Shown piece after piece: positions 26,486 through 34,999 of a stretch of 64,000 bases of DNA (within the stretch, counting starts at the first letter, position 1; each line of letters opens with the position of its first letter). The stretch comes from Asaia bogorensis NBRC 16594. GTDB lineage: Bacteria > Pseudomonadota > Alphaproteobacteria > Acetobacterales > Acetobacteraceae. The notes under the pieces were generated by a model that had not been told where the DNA came from, did not search any database, and worked only from the letters and a program-made list of their open reading frames with translations. The position numbers and the translations under genes were made by a program. Location of the stretch: positions 2,964,501 to 3,028,500 of the forward strand of contig NZ_AP014690.1 of NCBI RefSeq assembly GCF_001547995.1, read 5' to 3'.

Positions 26486-27163
26486 TTGGCCGCGCACGAT
26501 CTGTTTCCCGGTAAAGCCTTCGACGCCTTCCTGTTCGACATGGATGGCACAATCCTGACCTCCATCATCGCGGCAGAGCGCGTATGGACCCTCTGGGCCC
26601 AGAAGCACGGCCTGGATGTCGAGAAATTCCTTCCGACCATTCATGGCGTTCAGACAGTCGAAACTATACGCCGTCAGAAACTGCCGGGCGTTGATCCGGT
26701 CGCCGAAGCGCACTGGATTACCAGCCGTGAACTGGAAGATACGCATGGCATCGACCCCATTCCGGGTGCCACGGCATTTCTGAACAGCCTGCCTGCCGAT
26801 CGCTGGGCCATCGTCACCTCAGCCTCGCGTGAGCTTGCGCTCAAACGCATTGAGATTGCCGGACTGCCCTTGCCGAAAATCCTGATCACGGCGGAAGACG
26901 CCCCCAATGGCAAACCGGCCCCTGACTGCTTCCTGCTCGGCGCGCAACGTCTGGGCTTCGATGCCACAGACTGCGCTGTATTCGAGGATGCCCCTGCCGG
27001 GATCAAGGCAGGCGAGGCCGCAGGCGCCAGCCTGGTGGTGATCACAGCCACCCATACCCATGAGGTGGATGTACCCCATCCCACTGTGCCGGGCTACGAG
27101 GCGCTCAAGGCCCATCGTCTGCCCGATGGCCGCCTGTCCATTTTGGGCGATAACGTCGGCTGA
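26486..27163 (+). CDS. HAD-IA family phosphatase (sugar- or glycerol-phosphatase type)
   Basis: A 225-residue cytoplasmic phosphatase with all HAD motifs: FDMDGTIL (I, nucleophile Asp19), VTSASRE (II), the Lys of GKPAPDCF (III) and FEDAPAGIKAG (IV). The helical cap after motif I and the motif IV with EDAPAGI put it with the GPP/2-deoxyglucose-6-phosphatase group, which act on small sugar or polyol phosphates. Given the phosphodiesterase upstream, glycerol 3-phosphate is a plausible substrate, but this is inference. The start is a TTG at 26486 with GGAG seven bases before it. Confidence 0.88.
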   Translation: MAAHDLFPGKAFDAFLFDMDGTILTSIIAAERVWTLWAQKHGLDVEKFLPTIHGVQTVETIRRQKLPGVDPVAEAHWITSRELEDTHGIDPIPGATAFLNSLPADRWAIVTSASRELALKRIEIAGLPLPKILITAEDAPNGKPAPDCFLLGAQRLGFDATDCAVFEDAPAGIKAGEAAGASLVVITATHTHEVDVPHPTVPGYEALKAHRLPDGRLSILGDNVG

Positions 27164-27181
27164 GGCAGTCGGGAAACAACC

Positions 27182-27580
27182 ATGTCTGTCATCACCATCG
27201 CCGCCGCCCTGTTGCATGACGGAGCAGGCCGTCTTCTGCTGGTACGTAAACGGGGTACGCAGGCCTTCATGCAGCCTGGCGGCAAGATCGAGCCAGGCGA
27301 AACCCCGTTGGCGGCGCTTTTACGCGAAATCGACGAGGAGCTGGGCATCCAGCCAGAGGCGCGTTCGTGCCACTTCATCAGGCAGATCGAAGCCCCGGCG
27401 GCCAACGAGCCAGGCCATGTCGTACGCGCCGATCTGTTCGCCCTGCCCTGGTCCGGCCCCATCATCATCGCCGCCGAGATCGAGGAGGCGTGCTGGGTCA
27501 CCCCCGAGGACGCACAAGGCCTGATTCTGGCACCCCTTACGCGTGAATACGTCCTGCCTCTCCATGCCAGCCTCTCTTGA
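27182..27580 (+). CDS. Nudix (MutT-like) hydrolase
   Basis: A 132-residue Nudix protein with an exact Nudix box: GKIEPGETPLAALLREIDEELG (residues about 38-60) fits GX5EX7REUXEEXGU. It cleaves a nucleoside diphosphate linked to another group, perhaps oxidised dNTPs, but small MutT-like proteins differ widely in substrate. The gene is 18 bases after the HAD gene and 76 bases before htpG, so it probably shares a transcript with the HAD gene. Confidence 0.9.
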   Translation: MSVITIAAALLHDGAGRLLLVRKRGTQAFMQPGGKIEPGETPLAALLREIDEELGIQPEARSCHFIRQIEAPAANEPGHVVRADLFALPWSGPIIIAAEIEEACWVTPEDAQGLILAPLTREYVLPLHASLS

Positions 27581-27656
27581 AAAAAGACGGCGGCATTTCT
27601 ACTTCTCCCTGCAAATCGGTGCCTTTGCGGCACCATCACAGTCTTGAGGGATCTCC

Positions 27657-29525
27657 ATGACCGAAAACACCGAAAAAGATCAGGTCCAGGGCGCCGAAAA
27701 GCATGAATTCAGCGCAGAAGTCGGGCGTCTGCTCGATCTCGTGGTTCATGCCCTTTACTCCGAGCGCGAGATCTTTTTGCGTGAGCTGGTGGCCAACGCC
27801 GCCGATGCTTCCGACAAGCGTCGTTTCGAGGCGCTGACCGATGCGGCCAAGGCCCTTCCGGCCGACGCTGCCATTCGCATCCATCCCGACAAGGATGCCC
27901 GCCTGCTGACCATCAGCGATAATGGCGCAGGCATGAGCCGCGAGGATCTGGCGAGCAATCTCGGCACGATCGCACGCTCCGGCACACGCGCTTTCGGCGA
28001 GAAGCTGAACAGCGCAAAGCCGGAAGACCGTCCCAGCCTGATCGGCCAGTTCGGCGTCGGCTTCTATGCCGCCTTCATGGTGGCCGACAAGGTGGACGTG
28101 ATTTCGCGCCAGCCAGGCTCCGATCAGGCGTGGCAGTGGTCGTCTGATGGCAAGGGTGCCTACACCATTGCACCAGCCACGCGTGAACAGCCCGGCACAG
28201 ACATCATCCTGCACGTCAAAACCGATGCTGATGAATTCCTCGACGCCTGGCGCCTGCGCTCGATCATCCGCAAATGGGCCGACCATATTTCATGGCCGAT
28301 CACGCTGCGTGAGGGTGAGGAAGACAAATCGGCCAATGAGGGCACGGCCCTGTGGCGCAAGTCGAAATCCGACATCACACCCGAGCAGTACACTGAGTTC
28401 TACCGCCACGTTGCCCACCAGTTCGACGAGCCCTACGCAACCCTGCACTGGAGCGCGGAAGGCACGACCGAATTTACGGCGCTGCTGTTCATTCCCGGTG
28501 CGCGCCCGTTCGACTTCATGGAGCAGTCGCGTGAGAGCAAGGTGCATCTCCATGTGCGCCGCATGTTCATCACCGACGAGGCCGAGCTCCTGCCGGCATG
28601 GCTGCGTTTCGTGAAGGGCGTTGTCGATACCGAAGACCTGCCGCTGAACGTCTCTCGTGAAATGCTGCAATCGACCCCCGTGTTGCAGCGCATCCGCAAG
28701 GCCGTGACCAAGCGCGTGATGACCGAAATCAAGAACCGCGCCAAGGACACGGAAAATGCCGAGTCCTTCGGCACGTTCTGGGAAAATTTCGGCCCGATCA
28801 TCAAGGAAGGCATCTGGGAGGATTCCGAGCATCGTCAGGAGCTCGCTGCCCTGTCGCGCTTCCGTTCCACGGCGTCTGACGATCCGACCACGCTCGATGC
28901 CTATCTGACGCGCATGAAGCCGGGTCAGGAATCGATCTACTACCTGACGGGTGAAAACGCCGAGGCGCTGGCGGCCTCGCCGCAGCTTGAAGGCTTCCGT
29001 GCCCGTGGCATCGAAGTGCTGCTGCTCTCCGATCAGGTGGATGGTTTCTGGCCCGATCGTCTGTCTTCCTATGAAGACAAGACCCTGAAATCCATCAATC
29101 AGGCTCACGGCGATCTTGAGAAGTTCGAAGCCCCGACGCCGGAAGGCGAGGCTGCGGATCTCGAGAAGCTGATCCCGGCGCTCAAGGAAGCCCTCGGCGA
29201 GGACGTGAAGGACGTGCGCGGCACGGTGCGTCTGGTAGGCAGCGCCGTGGTGATCACGAGCGAAGGCGGTCCCGATCTGATGATGCAGCGTCTGATGCGT
29301 CGCTCGGGTCAGGGCATGCCCCCCGCAGCGCCCATCATGGAGATCAACCCGCATCACCCGCTCATCCGTGATCTCGCAGCACGGGTGGAGAAAGGTGAGA
29401 GCGTGGCTGATTTCGCCCGCGTTCTGCTGGATGTCGCCCGTATTCAGGATGGCGAAACCCTGCCAGACGCCGCCGGCTTCGCACAGCGCCTGACCGCCAT
29501 GCTGACGAGCGCTGCCACAGCCTGA
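27657..29525 (+). CDS. htpG: Molecular chaperone HtpG (Hsp90)
   Basis: A 622-residue bacterial Hsp90. The N-terminal GHKL ATPase domain has [17 protein letters not shown] (catalytic Glu near residue 40 and the ATP-binding Asn), DNGAGM (around 85) and [17 protein letters not shown] (around 128). The middle domain includes [11 protein letters not shown] with the Arg that contacts the ATP gamma-phosphate. The C-terminal dimerisation domain is present. Length is typical (624 in E. coli). GAGGG is six bases before the ATG. A strong terminator follows. Confidence 0.97.
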   Translation: MTENTEKDQVQGAEKHEFSAEVGRLLDLVVHALYSEREIFLRELVANAADASDKRRFEALTDAAKALPADAAIRIHPDKDARLLTISDNGAGMSREDLASNLGTIARSGTRAFGEKLNSAKPEDRPSLIGQFGVGFYAAFMVADKVDVISRQPGSDQAWQWSSDGKGAYTIAPATREQPGTDIILHVKTDADEFLDAWRLRSIIRKWADHISWPITLREGEEDKSANEGTALWRKSKSDITPEQYTEFYRHVAHQFDEPYATLHWSAEGTTEFTALLFIPGARPFDFMEQSRESKVHLHVRRMFITDEAELLPAWLRFVKGVVDTEDLPLNVSREMLQSTPVLQRIRKAVTKRVMTEIKNRAKDTENAESFGTFWENFGPIIKEGIWEDSEHRQELAALSRFRSTASDDPTTLDAYLTRMKPGQESIYYLTGENAEALAASPQLEGFRARGIEVLLLSDQVDGFWPDRLSSYEDKTLKSINQAHGDLEKFEAPTPEGEAADLEKLIPALKEALGEDVKDVRGTVRLVGSAVVITSEGGPDLMMQRLMRRSGQGMPPAAPIMEINPHHPLIRDLAARVEKGESVADFARVLLDVARIQDGETLPDAAGFAQRLTAMLTSAATA

Positions 29526-29608
29526 ATCGTCACCGCCGATCACGAAGCGCCGAACCCTTGATACCGGCGGTCGGCGCCAGTCATCAGTGCAGGCATGACA
29601 TCACGCTG

Positions 29609-29642
29609 AAAAAGGCCCGGACCCAAAATCCGGGCCTTTTTT
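29609..29642 (+). terminator. Strong intrinsic terminator of htpG
   Basis: Perfect 13-bp stem (29609-29621 with 29629-29641), a seven-base loop, and a run of six T residues at the end of the stem. Confidence 0.92.
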
Positions 29643-29740
29643 CGTGGTCGCTTGCACAAAAAACCTTTCGCAACGGCAAAAGCGCCGAGGCTGAGCCCTG
29701 CACGTTCCGTATCGGGCTGGACCACGCAAAGGCGCAACTT

Positions 29741-29803
29741 CCTCCCTGCCGGACGAGTTCTCTCTTGCCAGCGGGCAGACGTTTCGCCCGTCCGGCAGGA
29801 GGG
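29741..29803 (+). promoter_or_regulatory. Hairpin that buries the ribosome binding site of the next gene
   Basis: CCTCCCTGCCGGACG (29741-29755) is complementary to CGTCCGGCAGGAGG (29789-29802): 11 contiguous base pairs, one bulged C, then three more pairs. The Shine-Dalgarno AGGAGGG (29797-29803) lies wholly in the 3' arm. The loop holds a smaller stem (TGCC/GGCA). Translation of the small gene at 29813 should be low unless the stem opens. Confidence 0.5.
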
Positions 29804-29812
29804 ATCTTGATC

Positions 29813-30136
29813 ATGACGCAAAGCAGTTTTCACCCGACCAAGGAAATGGCCTCGGCGGCGCGCCACGGTCTCAAATTGCGCGAGAAATTCAATCGCGGCG
29901 GGACAGAAGCCGGTGTCAAACGTGCCGAGCAACTGGCTGAACAGAAGGATCTGGATGAGAGCGACCTCAAATCCATGCACAGCTTCTTCGCCCGCCATAA
30001 ATCGGACCAGAAAACCAAGACGCATGAATGGGGATCGGATAGCGACCCCTCTGCCGGCTATATCGCGTGGCTCCTCTGGGGCGGGGATCCTGCGCGCGAC
30101 TGGGTCGAACGCAAGATCAATTCACTCGACAAATAA
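29813..30136 (+). CDS. Small protein of unknown function, conserved in alphaproteobacteria
   Basis: A 107-residue soluble protein. Recognisable blocks are MASAARHGLKLREKFNRGG near the start, LDESDLKSMHSFFARHKSD in the middle and DPSAGYIAWLLWGGDPARDW near the end. I know this layout (AAxxGLxLR, MxxFFxRH, SAGxIAWxLWGGD) from hypothetical proteins of alphaproteobacteria and from phage-encoded proteins, but no function is established to my knowledge. The last block suggests a helical pair rich in Trp. The start follows AGGAGGG, which lies in a hairpin (see 29741-29803). It is convergent with the PepSY gene. Confidence 0.75.
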   Translation: MTQSSFHPTKEMASAARHGLKLREKFNRGGTEAGVKRAEQLAEQKDLDESDLKSMHSFFARHKSDQKTKTHEWGSDSDPSAGYIAWLLWGGDPARDWVERKINSLDK

Positions 30137-30137
30137 A

Positions 30138-30150
30138 CCCTGTAACAGGG
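30138..30150. terminator. Short hairpin between convergent genes
   Basis: CCCTG, a three-base loop, CAGGG directly after the stop codon, followed by a further G+C-rich dyad (GCGCC / GGCGC region to 30172). A weak bidirectional terminator is possible; no T-run. Confidence 0.35.
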
Positions 30151-30179
30151 CGCCGCGAGCCCAGGGGGCGCTATCCCTG

Positions 30180-31757
30180 TCAGGCAGGGCGCACCGCGCT
30201 CCCCTGGCGGGCCAGCCGCATCAGCACGGTTGTCAGGCCGAGCGCTACAAGAGCAACGCCCCAGTTGACGGCATCGGTCTGTCCGCCCCTGAGCACAACG
30301 ATGACTGCCAGAGCAGCATGGGCGAGCGTTGCCAGCCAGAGCATGAGGGCCTCACCCCATGCGAAGGGCAACGCACCCAGCATCATCACCCAGAAAACAC
30401 CGTGATAAAGCCGGAACGCGCCGCCCTCACTCAAGGGGTGGGGAAGCACCAGCGAGACACAAAGCAGAAGGGCAATAGCTGTCATGCAGCCCGTGCAGCA
30501 ACCGGTCGTCAGACGGGACAGAAAGCGGGTTCCGCGCGTGTCTGTCAGGCACCCCGTCGCCTTCTCCTTGCGTCGGCGAACCGCAATCCAGAGCTTGCTG
30601 CCCGTATAGAACAGAAACGCCCCGGCAAAACCGAGAACGAGATAGGTCCAGCGTATCGGGGCACCCCCGTAGCTGCCAAAATGCAGGGCAAAGAAACTGG
30701 TCAGCGCTGCAAACCCTGCCGACTGGTACCCCGGCAGATAAGCGCTCCACAGAATTTGGCCCGTATAGGGGTCGAGTGTTGCAAATCCGCTGGTGGGGCC
30801 CCGCATGACATGGGCGGGATCATGCCCCGAGACGCGCAAGACCGGGCCTGAACCGGGCGGCCCACCAGGACGCATGGAATAATCGAGCGTGTCAGGCACA
30901 AAACCCGGTGCAGTCTGGGCCAGACGCGCCAATATCTCCGCCGGAGCCAGCAACGCGGCCCCCTCTCGCGCATAAGGCGGTGCAACCATACCCCCCATAT
31001 CCCGACCACCACCATGCCCCGCTCCATGACGACCATGCGGGCTTGAACTCTGGGCATGGGAGAGAAACTCACCCTGCACCGTAAAAATCACGTCGTGGAA
31101 AGCAAAGACAACCGACGTCAGGGCCATGACGATGTGAAACGGCAAGGAGCAGAACCCGAGCAGATTATGCAAGTCCAGCCATTTGCGTCTGACGCTCCCC
31201 ACCAGCCGCACGGCAAAAAGCGCCCGTGCCAGTGCCGGGATGAAAACGATGGTGCCTGACACCAGCGCCAGCGCATAGGCCAGCGCAATAAATCCCATCA
31301 CAATCATGGCGGGCTCATGCGGCAAGGGTAGCCCCATGCGCTGATGCACCGTGTCAATCAGCTGGGCAACGGGCGAGGGTTTATGCGTTGTGGTTACAAG
31401 ACCGCCCTGCGCATCGAGCGCCGCCAGCATCATGGCCGATGACCCGTGGCCATGACGCCCTTGGCCCAGTGGCCATACCAGACGCGCCGGATGGGTGGCA
31501 TCGGGGCTGACGACAATGCTGTATTGGCGCTGTGCCTCGGGATAGACGGCAAAAGCCTTGTCGAGCAGATCCGGCACGTGCTCGATGGAAACGGCGGCCG
31601 GCAGGTCGGGCCGGGGTGTCAGCCAGGATTCGAGCGCTGGCTCGAACATGCTGATGGCACCCGCGTAAAAGGCGATGAACAGGAATAGCCCTGCCACCAC
31701 GCCGACCCAGCTATGAACCTCACGATAGACCGCCACGATATCAGCGCGCAGTTTCAT
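30180..31757 (-). CDS. PepSY-associated membrane protein of a siderophore uptake operon
   Basis: A 525-residue inner-membrane protein of the PepSY-TM family, which includes FsqB/PiuB-type ferric-siderophore reductases. The N-terminus YREVHSWVGVVAGLFLFIAFYAG (residues about 11-33) is the family hallmark with a His in the first membrane segment; a later WLDLHNLLGFCSLPFHIVMAL block carries more His residues that could bind haem. A His/Gly-rich patch (HGRHGAGHGGGRDMGG) sits in the periplasmic part. Extra C-terminal segments include a Cys-rich TGCCTGCMTA stretch. It is the last gene of a four-gene unit with two small membrane proteins and a siderophore receptor. It overlaps its upstream neighbour by four bases. 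Confidence 0.88.
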   Translation of the reverse strand: MKLRADIVAVYREVHSWVGVVAGLFLFIAFYAGAISMFEPALESWLTPRPDLPAAVSIEHVPDLLDKAFAVYPEAQRQYSIVVSPDATHPARLVWPLGQGRHGHGSSAMMLAALDAQGGLVTTTHKPSPVAQLIDTVHQRMGLPLPHEPAMIVMGFIALAYALALVSGTIVFIPALARALFAVRLVGSVRRKWLDLHNLLGFCSLPFHIVMALTSVVFAFHDVIFTVQGEFLSHAQSSSPHGRHGAGHGGGRDMGGMVAPPYAREGAALLAPAEILARLAQTAPGFVPDTLDYSMRPGGPPGSGPVLRVSGHDPAHVMRGPTSGFATLDPYTGQILWSAYLPGYQSAGFAALTSFFALHFGSYGGAPIRWTYLVLGFAGAFLFYTGSKLWIAVRRRKEKATGCLTDTRGTRFLSRLTTGCCTGCMTAIALLLCVSLVLPHPLSEGGAFRLYHGVFWVMMLGALPFAWGEALMLWLATLAHAALAVIVVLRGGQTDAVNWGVALVALGLTTVLMRLARQGSAVRPA

Positions 31758-32062
31758 GGCTGCTCACCCCCGAAAAACCCGGCAAGCAGCGTGTTGGCCA
31801 ACCATAGCAGACAGGCAATCCAGCCAAGGCCAAACCATGCCCCCAGGCCTGAGCGAAACAGGAAGCACAGGCTGAGGCAGATCACCCAGAGCAGCGCCGC
31901 CCCCCACATGAGAAATTGCGATGAGAGCATCATCGGATTGCCTGTGGCACCACAGAGATGCCCGGCCAGAACCATCGCCCCCAGTGCCAGTGCAGCACCG
32001 GGAATCAAACCGGCCAGCGTCTTGGCGAGCCAGCGGCGGTTATCGAGTTTCGCTCCCTTCAT
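31754..32062 (-). CDS. Small membrane protein, DUF3649-like
   Basis: A 102-residue inner-membrane protein with three predicted helices (LAGLIPGAALALGAMVLAG, MLSSQFLMWGAALLWVICLS and a third near the C-terminus). Size and place between a DUF3325-like gene and a PepSY gene in a siderophore receptor operon match the DUF3649 family. Its role is unknown; presence beside PepSY proteins suggests help in reducing or moving iron from imported siderophore. It overlaps the flanking genes by four bases on both sides. Confidence 0.7.
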   Translation of the reverse strand: MKGAKLDNRRWLAKTLAGLIPGAALALGAMVLAGHLCGATGNPMMLSSQFLMWGAALLWVICLSLCFLFRSGLGAWFGLGWIACLLWLANTLLAGFFGGEQP

Positions 32063-32373
32063 GGGCGCGCGCCCTTTCGCGCATGAAGCGCAACCCCAAG
32101 GGGGAGCAGGCTGAGCACAAGCATCAGCATCGCCACCGTCATGAAAACCCCGACAAGCCAGTCAGTCGCTGCCACAAACCCGACCAGCGAGAGCACCGAG
32201 AACAATGCGCCCGCCCCAAGGCAGGGGCGCGATGGGGGGCGCACCCGACACCATTGCTGTTGCCCACTGGCGAGGTAGAAAGCAGCGCCAGCGGCTACGG
32301 CCAGACAAAACCCGGCCAGGACCAGGCAGGGCGGGTAAAATCCTGCAAGGCCCGACAGGCTTGCCCCGCTCAC
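32059..32373 (-). CDS. Small membrane protein, DUF3325-like
   Basis: A 104-residue protein with three hydrophobic segments and the middle YLASGQQQWCRVRPPSRP block (around 33-50) that I associate with DUF3325 members: a helix, then LASxxQQ and a basic cytoplasmic loop. It overlaps the receptor gene upstream and the DUF3649-like gene downstream by four bases each. Function unknown, presumed accessory to siderophore-iron uptake. Confidence 0.72.
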   Translation of the reverse strand: MSGASLSGLAGFYPPCLVLAGFCLAVAAGAAFYLASGQQQWCRVRPPSRPCLGAGALFSVLSLVGFVAATDWLVGVFMTVAMLMLVLSLLPLGVALHARKGARP

Positions 32374-34622
32374 CAGCGATATTCCAGACGCATGGTCAGG
32401 CTTCTGCCCTGACCATAATAGCAGGCAGAGACCGCCGTGCAGGTCGCCACGAAGCGCTTATTGGCGATATTGCGCATGTTGAGCGAGAAAGAGAGGCCAT
32501 TATAGCGGGGTCGCGCCGCGCCGAAATCATAGCGCAGGAACATGTCATAGAGCGTATAGCCGGGTATGGAGAGCGTATTGGCCGTATCGCCATAGGAATG
32601 GCCCGTATAGCGCACGCCGCCGCCAAAACCGGCACCGCGCATCGGTCCATGCAGCAGGCGCTGATCGACAAAAAGGGAGGCCATCCATTTCGGGGCTTGA
32701 GGCATATAATTGCCAATCTGCGAAGCCGTGTTCGATTCCGTAATTTTGGCAGCGCTGCGCGTGCCGGTGAAAATAACCGCCATATCCCAGGGCAAGGTCG
32801 CACGGCCTTCAAGTTCAAGACCACGCACACGCATCTCACCCGTCTGCACAAGGCATGTCGCCGTGCCGCAAAGCTGACCGTTCGGCGCAGGGGTCGTCAC
32901 ATTCTGCTGCGTGATCTGATACCCGCCGAAAGTAACGTAAATGCTTTTTCCATACTGGTAACGCAGCCCGGCCTCATACTGGTCGCCTGTCGTCGGCTTG
33001 AAAGGCTTGTTATCAAGCGCTGTCGAAGGATCTGACACCTGCGGCTGGAAGGACGTGGCATAGCTGAAATAGGGCGCCAGACCGATTTTGGTGCGATAGA
33101 CCGCGCCAGCACGCCAGGTGAAGCGGTCATTATCGTTCAGATAGCGCTTTTTGGTCAGAATATTGAGGGTATTGTCACGCGCCCAGTCCTGACGACCGCC
33201 GACCGTAATGTAGAGATTTTCGATCTTCATCTGGTCCTGGAAATACAGACCGTTCTGCTGCGATTCCGTGGCGCCATAGACCTGCGGCGCCAGACCGGCT
33301 GAATAACCGGTCGTGCCACGCGCCACCGGGTCGAAGATATTCAGCAGGGGCAGCACAAGCGCCGAATTGACCAGATCGCGCGAGCTTTCCCAGTTTGTGT
33401 AGAAATAATCCGTGCCGAACAGCAGCGTATGACGCACCATGCCTGTTCTGGCCCTGACCTCAAGCTGGGTATCTGTCGCCACGCCCTGCGAGCGCCCGCG
33501 TCCTTCGACAGCCCGTCGATTGACGGTCTGATAGGGCACGCATCCCTTGATGCTGGCGGTGCATTTCGTCAGCGTATCGCCCGAAAGTACCGTCGAGCGG
33601 TAAAGGTTATCCAGATAGGTGTAGCGCGTGTTGTTGCGCAGCGTGACGATATTGTTGAAGCGATGCTCAAGAAATGACCCCGTCAACACCTGTGTGCGAT
33701 CAAAGGTATTCCAGTCGGGCTCGCCTATGTTTTCGTCATTGCGAATATAGCGTCCCTTGGACGGCACAAGCGTGCCGGTCATGGGCAGGAACTGGAAGGT
33801 CGAGCCGCCAGTGTCACGCTGATACTGCGCCAGCAGCGTCCAGCTCGACCCCGGCCCATAGGCCCATGTCAGGCTGGGCGAGACATAATACCGCCCGCTA
33901 TTCACATCATTGACCTGCGTGCCGCCATAACGGGCCACCGCAACGATCCGTCCTCGCACCGTACCGGATTTGTTGAGTTTGCCGGAGACGTCACCCGAGG
34001 CCTGACCCTGCCAGTTGCCGAGCTTGGTATAGCCGATGGTCTGAAGGAAGAATTCGCCATGCGATTTCTCGGTCGGACGCTTGGTAGTGAGATTGACGAT
34101 ACCACCCGGCGCGGTCTGGCCATAAAGCGCCCCAGACGGCCCTTTCAACACCTCGATCTGCTGAAGGGCGAACGGATCGAACGATGTACGTGTCCATTGC
34201 CCGCCGGAAGGCAGACGAAGCCCATCGACAAAATTGTTGTTGGACGAAAAGCCGCCTGCCCCGAAGCCACGCACTGAAACCTCATCCACGCGATTATCCA
34301 CGCCCGAGGGCTCAGCCTGCACACCCGCCATATAGGACAGCGCATCGGCAATGGTGGGGGAAGCGCGCAGCTCGATTTCCTCACGCGTGACGATCGAGAT
34401 GGTCTGCGGTGACTCGATAATGGGGGTGCGTGTCTTGGTGGTTGCCCCTGCCTGAGACAGGCCCGTGGCCGAGACGACAATGATCTCGTCAGGTTTTTTC
34501 TTTTGAGCAGCCGTCGGTTTTTTCCGCAGGATCGATTGCGGCTGTGTGTCTGCTGCCTGTGCGGTGGTGAGAGAGGTCGCGCCTGCCAGAGCCAGGGCGA
34601 CAAGACCGGTGATCCTGCGCAT
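32370..34622 (-). CDS. TonB-dependent siderophore receptor
   Basis: A 750-residue outer-membrane receptor of the ferric-siderophore type. It has a signal peptide (cut after AQAA, about residue 24), a long N-terminal spacer, a plug with the typical ESPQTISIVTREEIELR, LPSGGQWTRTSFDPFALQQIEVLKGPSGALYGQTAPGGIVNL region (about 70-185) and a barrel ending LTMRLEYRW. The plug wording resembles FhuA/FpvA-type receptors for hydroxamate siderophores. I chose ATG 34622 because it starts the signal peptide; a TTG at 34655 is less likely. It leads a four-gene operon with overlapping genes and has a Fur-like site upstream. Confidence 0.92.
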   Translation of the reverse strand: MRRITGLVALALAGATSLTTAQAADTQPQSILRKKPTAAQKKKPDEIIVVSATGLSQAGATTKTRTPIIESPQTISIVTREEIELRASPTIADALSYMAGVQAEPSGVDNRVDEVSVRGFGAGGFSSNNNFVDGLRLPSGGQWTRTSFDPFALQQIEVLKGPSGALYGQTAPGGIVNLTTKRPTEKSHGEFFLQTIGYTKLGNWQGQASGDVSGKLNKSGTVRGRIVAVARYGGTQVNDVNSGRYYVSPSLTWAYGPGSSWTLLAQYQRDTGGSTFQFLPMTGTLVPSKGRYIRNDENIGEPDWNTFDRTQVLTGSFLEHRFNNIVTLRNNTRYTYLDNLYRSTVLSGDTLTKCTASIKGCVPYQTVNRRAVEGRGRSQGVATDTQLEVRARTGMVRHTLLFGTDYFYTNWESSRDLVNSALVLPLLNIFDPVARGTTGYSAGLAPQVYGATESQQNGLYFQDQMKIENLYITVGGRQDWARDNTLNILTKKRYLNDNDRFTWRAGAVYRTKIGLAPYFSYATSFQPQVSDPSTALDNKPFKPTTGDQYEAGLRYQYGKSIYVTFGGYQITQQNVTTPAPNGQLCGTATCLVQTGEMRVRGLELEGRATLPWDMAVIFTGTRSAAKITESNTASQIGNYMPQAPKWMASLFVDQRLLHGPMRGAGFGGGVRYTGHSYGDTANTLSIPGYTLYDMFLRYDFGAARPRYNGLSFSLNMRNIANKRFVATCTAVSACYYGQGRSLTMRLEYRW

Positions 34623-34675
34623 CGTTTCAAATTCAACATCATAATGGTGGGCCAATAACTGGCGCTGAATTTGTG

Positions 34676-34697
34676 CAATTGCGAATCATTGTCAATT
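34676..34697 (-). promoter_or_regulatory. Putative Fur box upstream of the siderophore receptor
   Basis: CAATTGCGAATCATTGTCAA with the neighbouring TT resembles Fur boxes built from GATAAT/ATCATT units (GAATCATTGTCAAT core). It lies about 55-75 bases upstream of the receptor start, in a strikingly A+T-rich stretch for this genome. The match is partial. Confidence 0.5.
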
Positions 34698-34999
34698 CAT
34701 TAATGTCTTGTGAGTCAGGTTTCGCGGGTCAGGTGACACCGACAAGCCACACTGCTCTGTGTCAGCCAAACGACACGCGTGGCGCAGGCTCATCAGGTGA
34801 CACCCGGAAAGCCGTGGAGGCTTTACCTCATGGGCGAAGCGCGACTCACGCGATGCTGACGCCATCCGGCATAGCCCTTGCTGATATTGGCCTCCCGGAT
34901 GGTGGCCTGTACGGATAGGATCATCGGCAAGGCCGTGCGGACCGAGAAATCGGAACGGGCGCAGGCAAGGTTCAGGTTATTTCGTTTCAGGCAGACATC
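34698..34999. other. Intergenic region before the MarR-GNAT gene, with a 12-bp direct repeat
   Basis: About 300 bases with no credible gene. TCAGGTGACACC occurs at 34729-34740 and again at 34793-34804, 64 bases apart, about six helical turns. It could be a regulator site or chance. Confidence 0.45.

Noticed and set aside
27576-27600. Heat-shock (sigma-32) promoter before htpG
   Set aside because: CTTGAAA is present but the only -10-like CGGCATTT follows after eight bases, too close for the consensus spacing.
28290-29543. Minus-strand frame of 417 codons opposite htpG
   Set aside because: The plus strand encodes an unmistakable Hsp90; the antisense frame has no family signature.
34673-34918. 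Small 81-codon plus-strand frame in the iron-regulated gap
   Set aside because: It covers the Fur-like site and direct repeats, lacks a ribosome site and looks non-coding.
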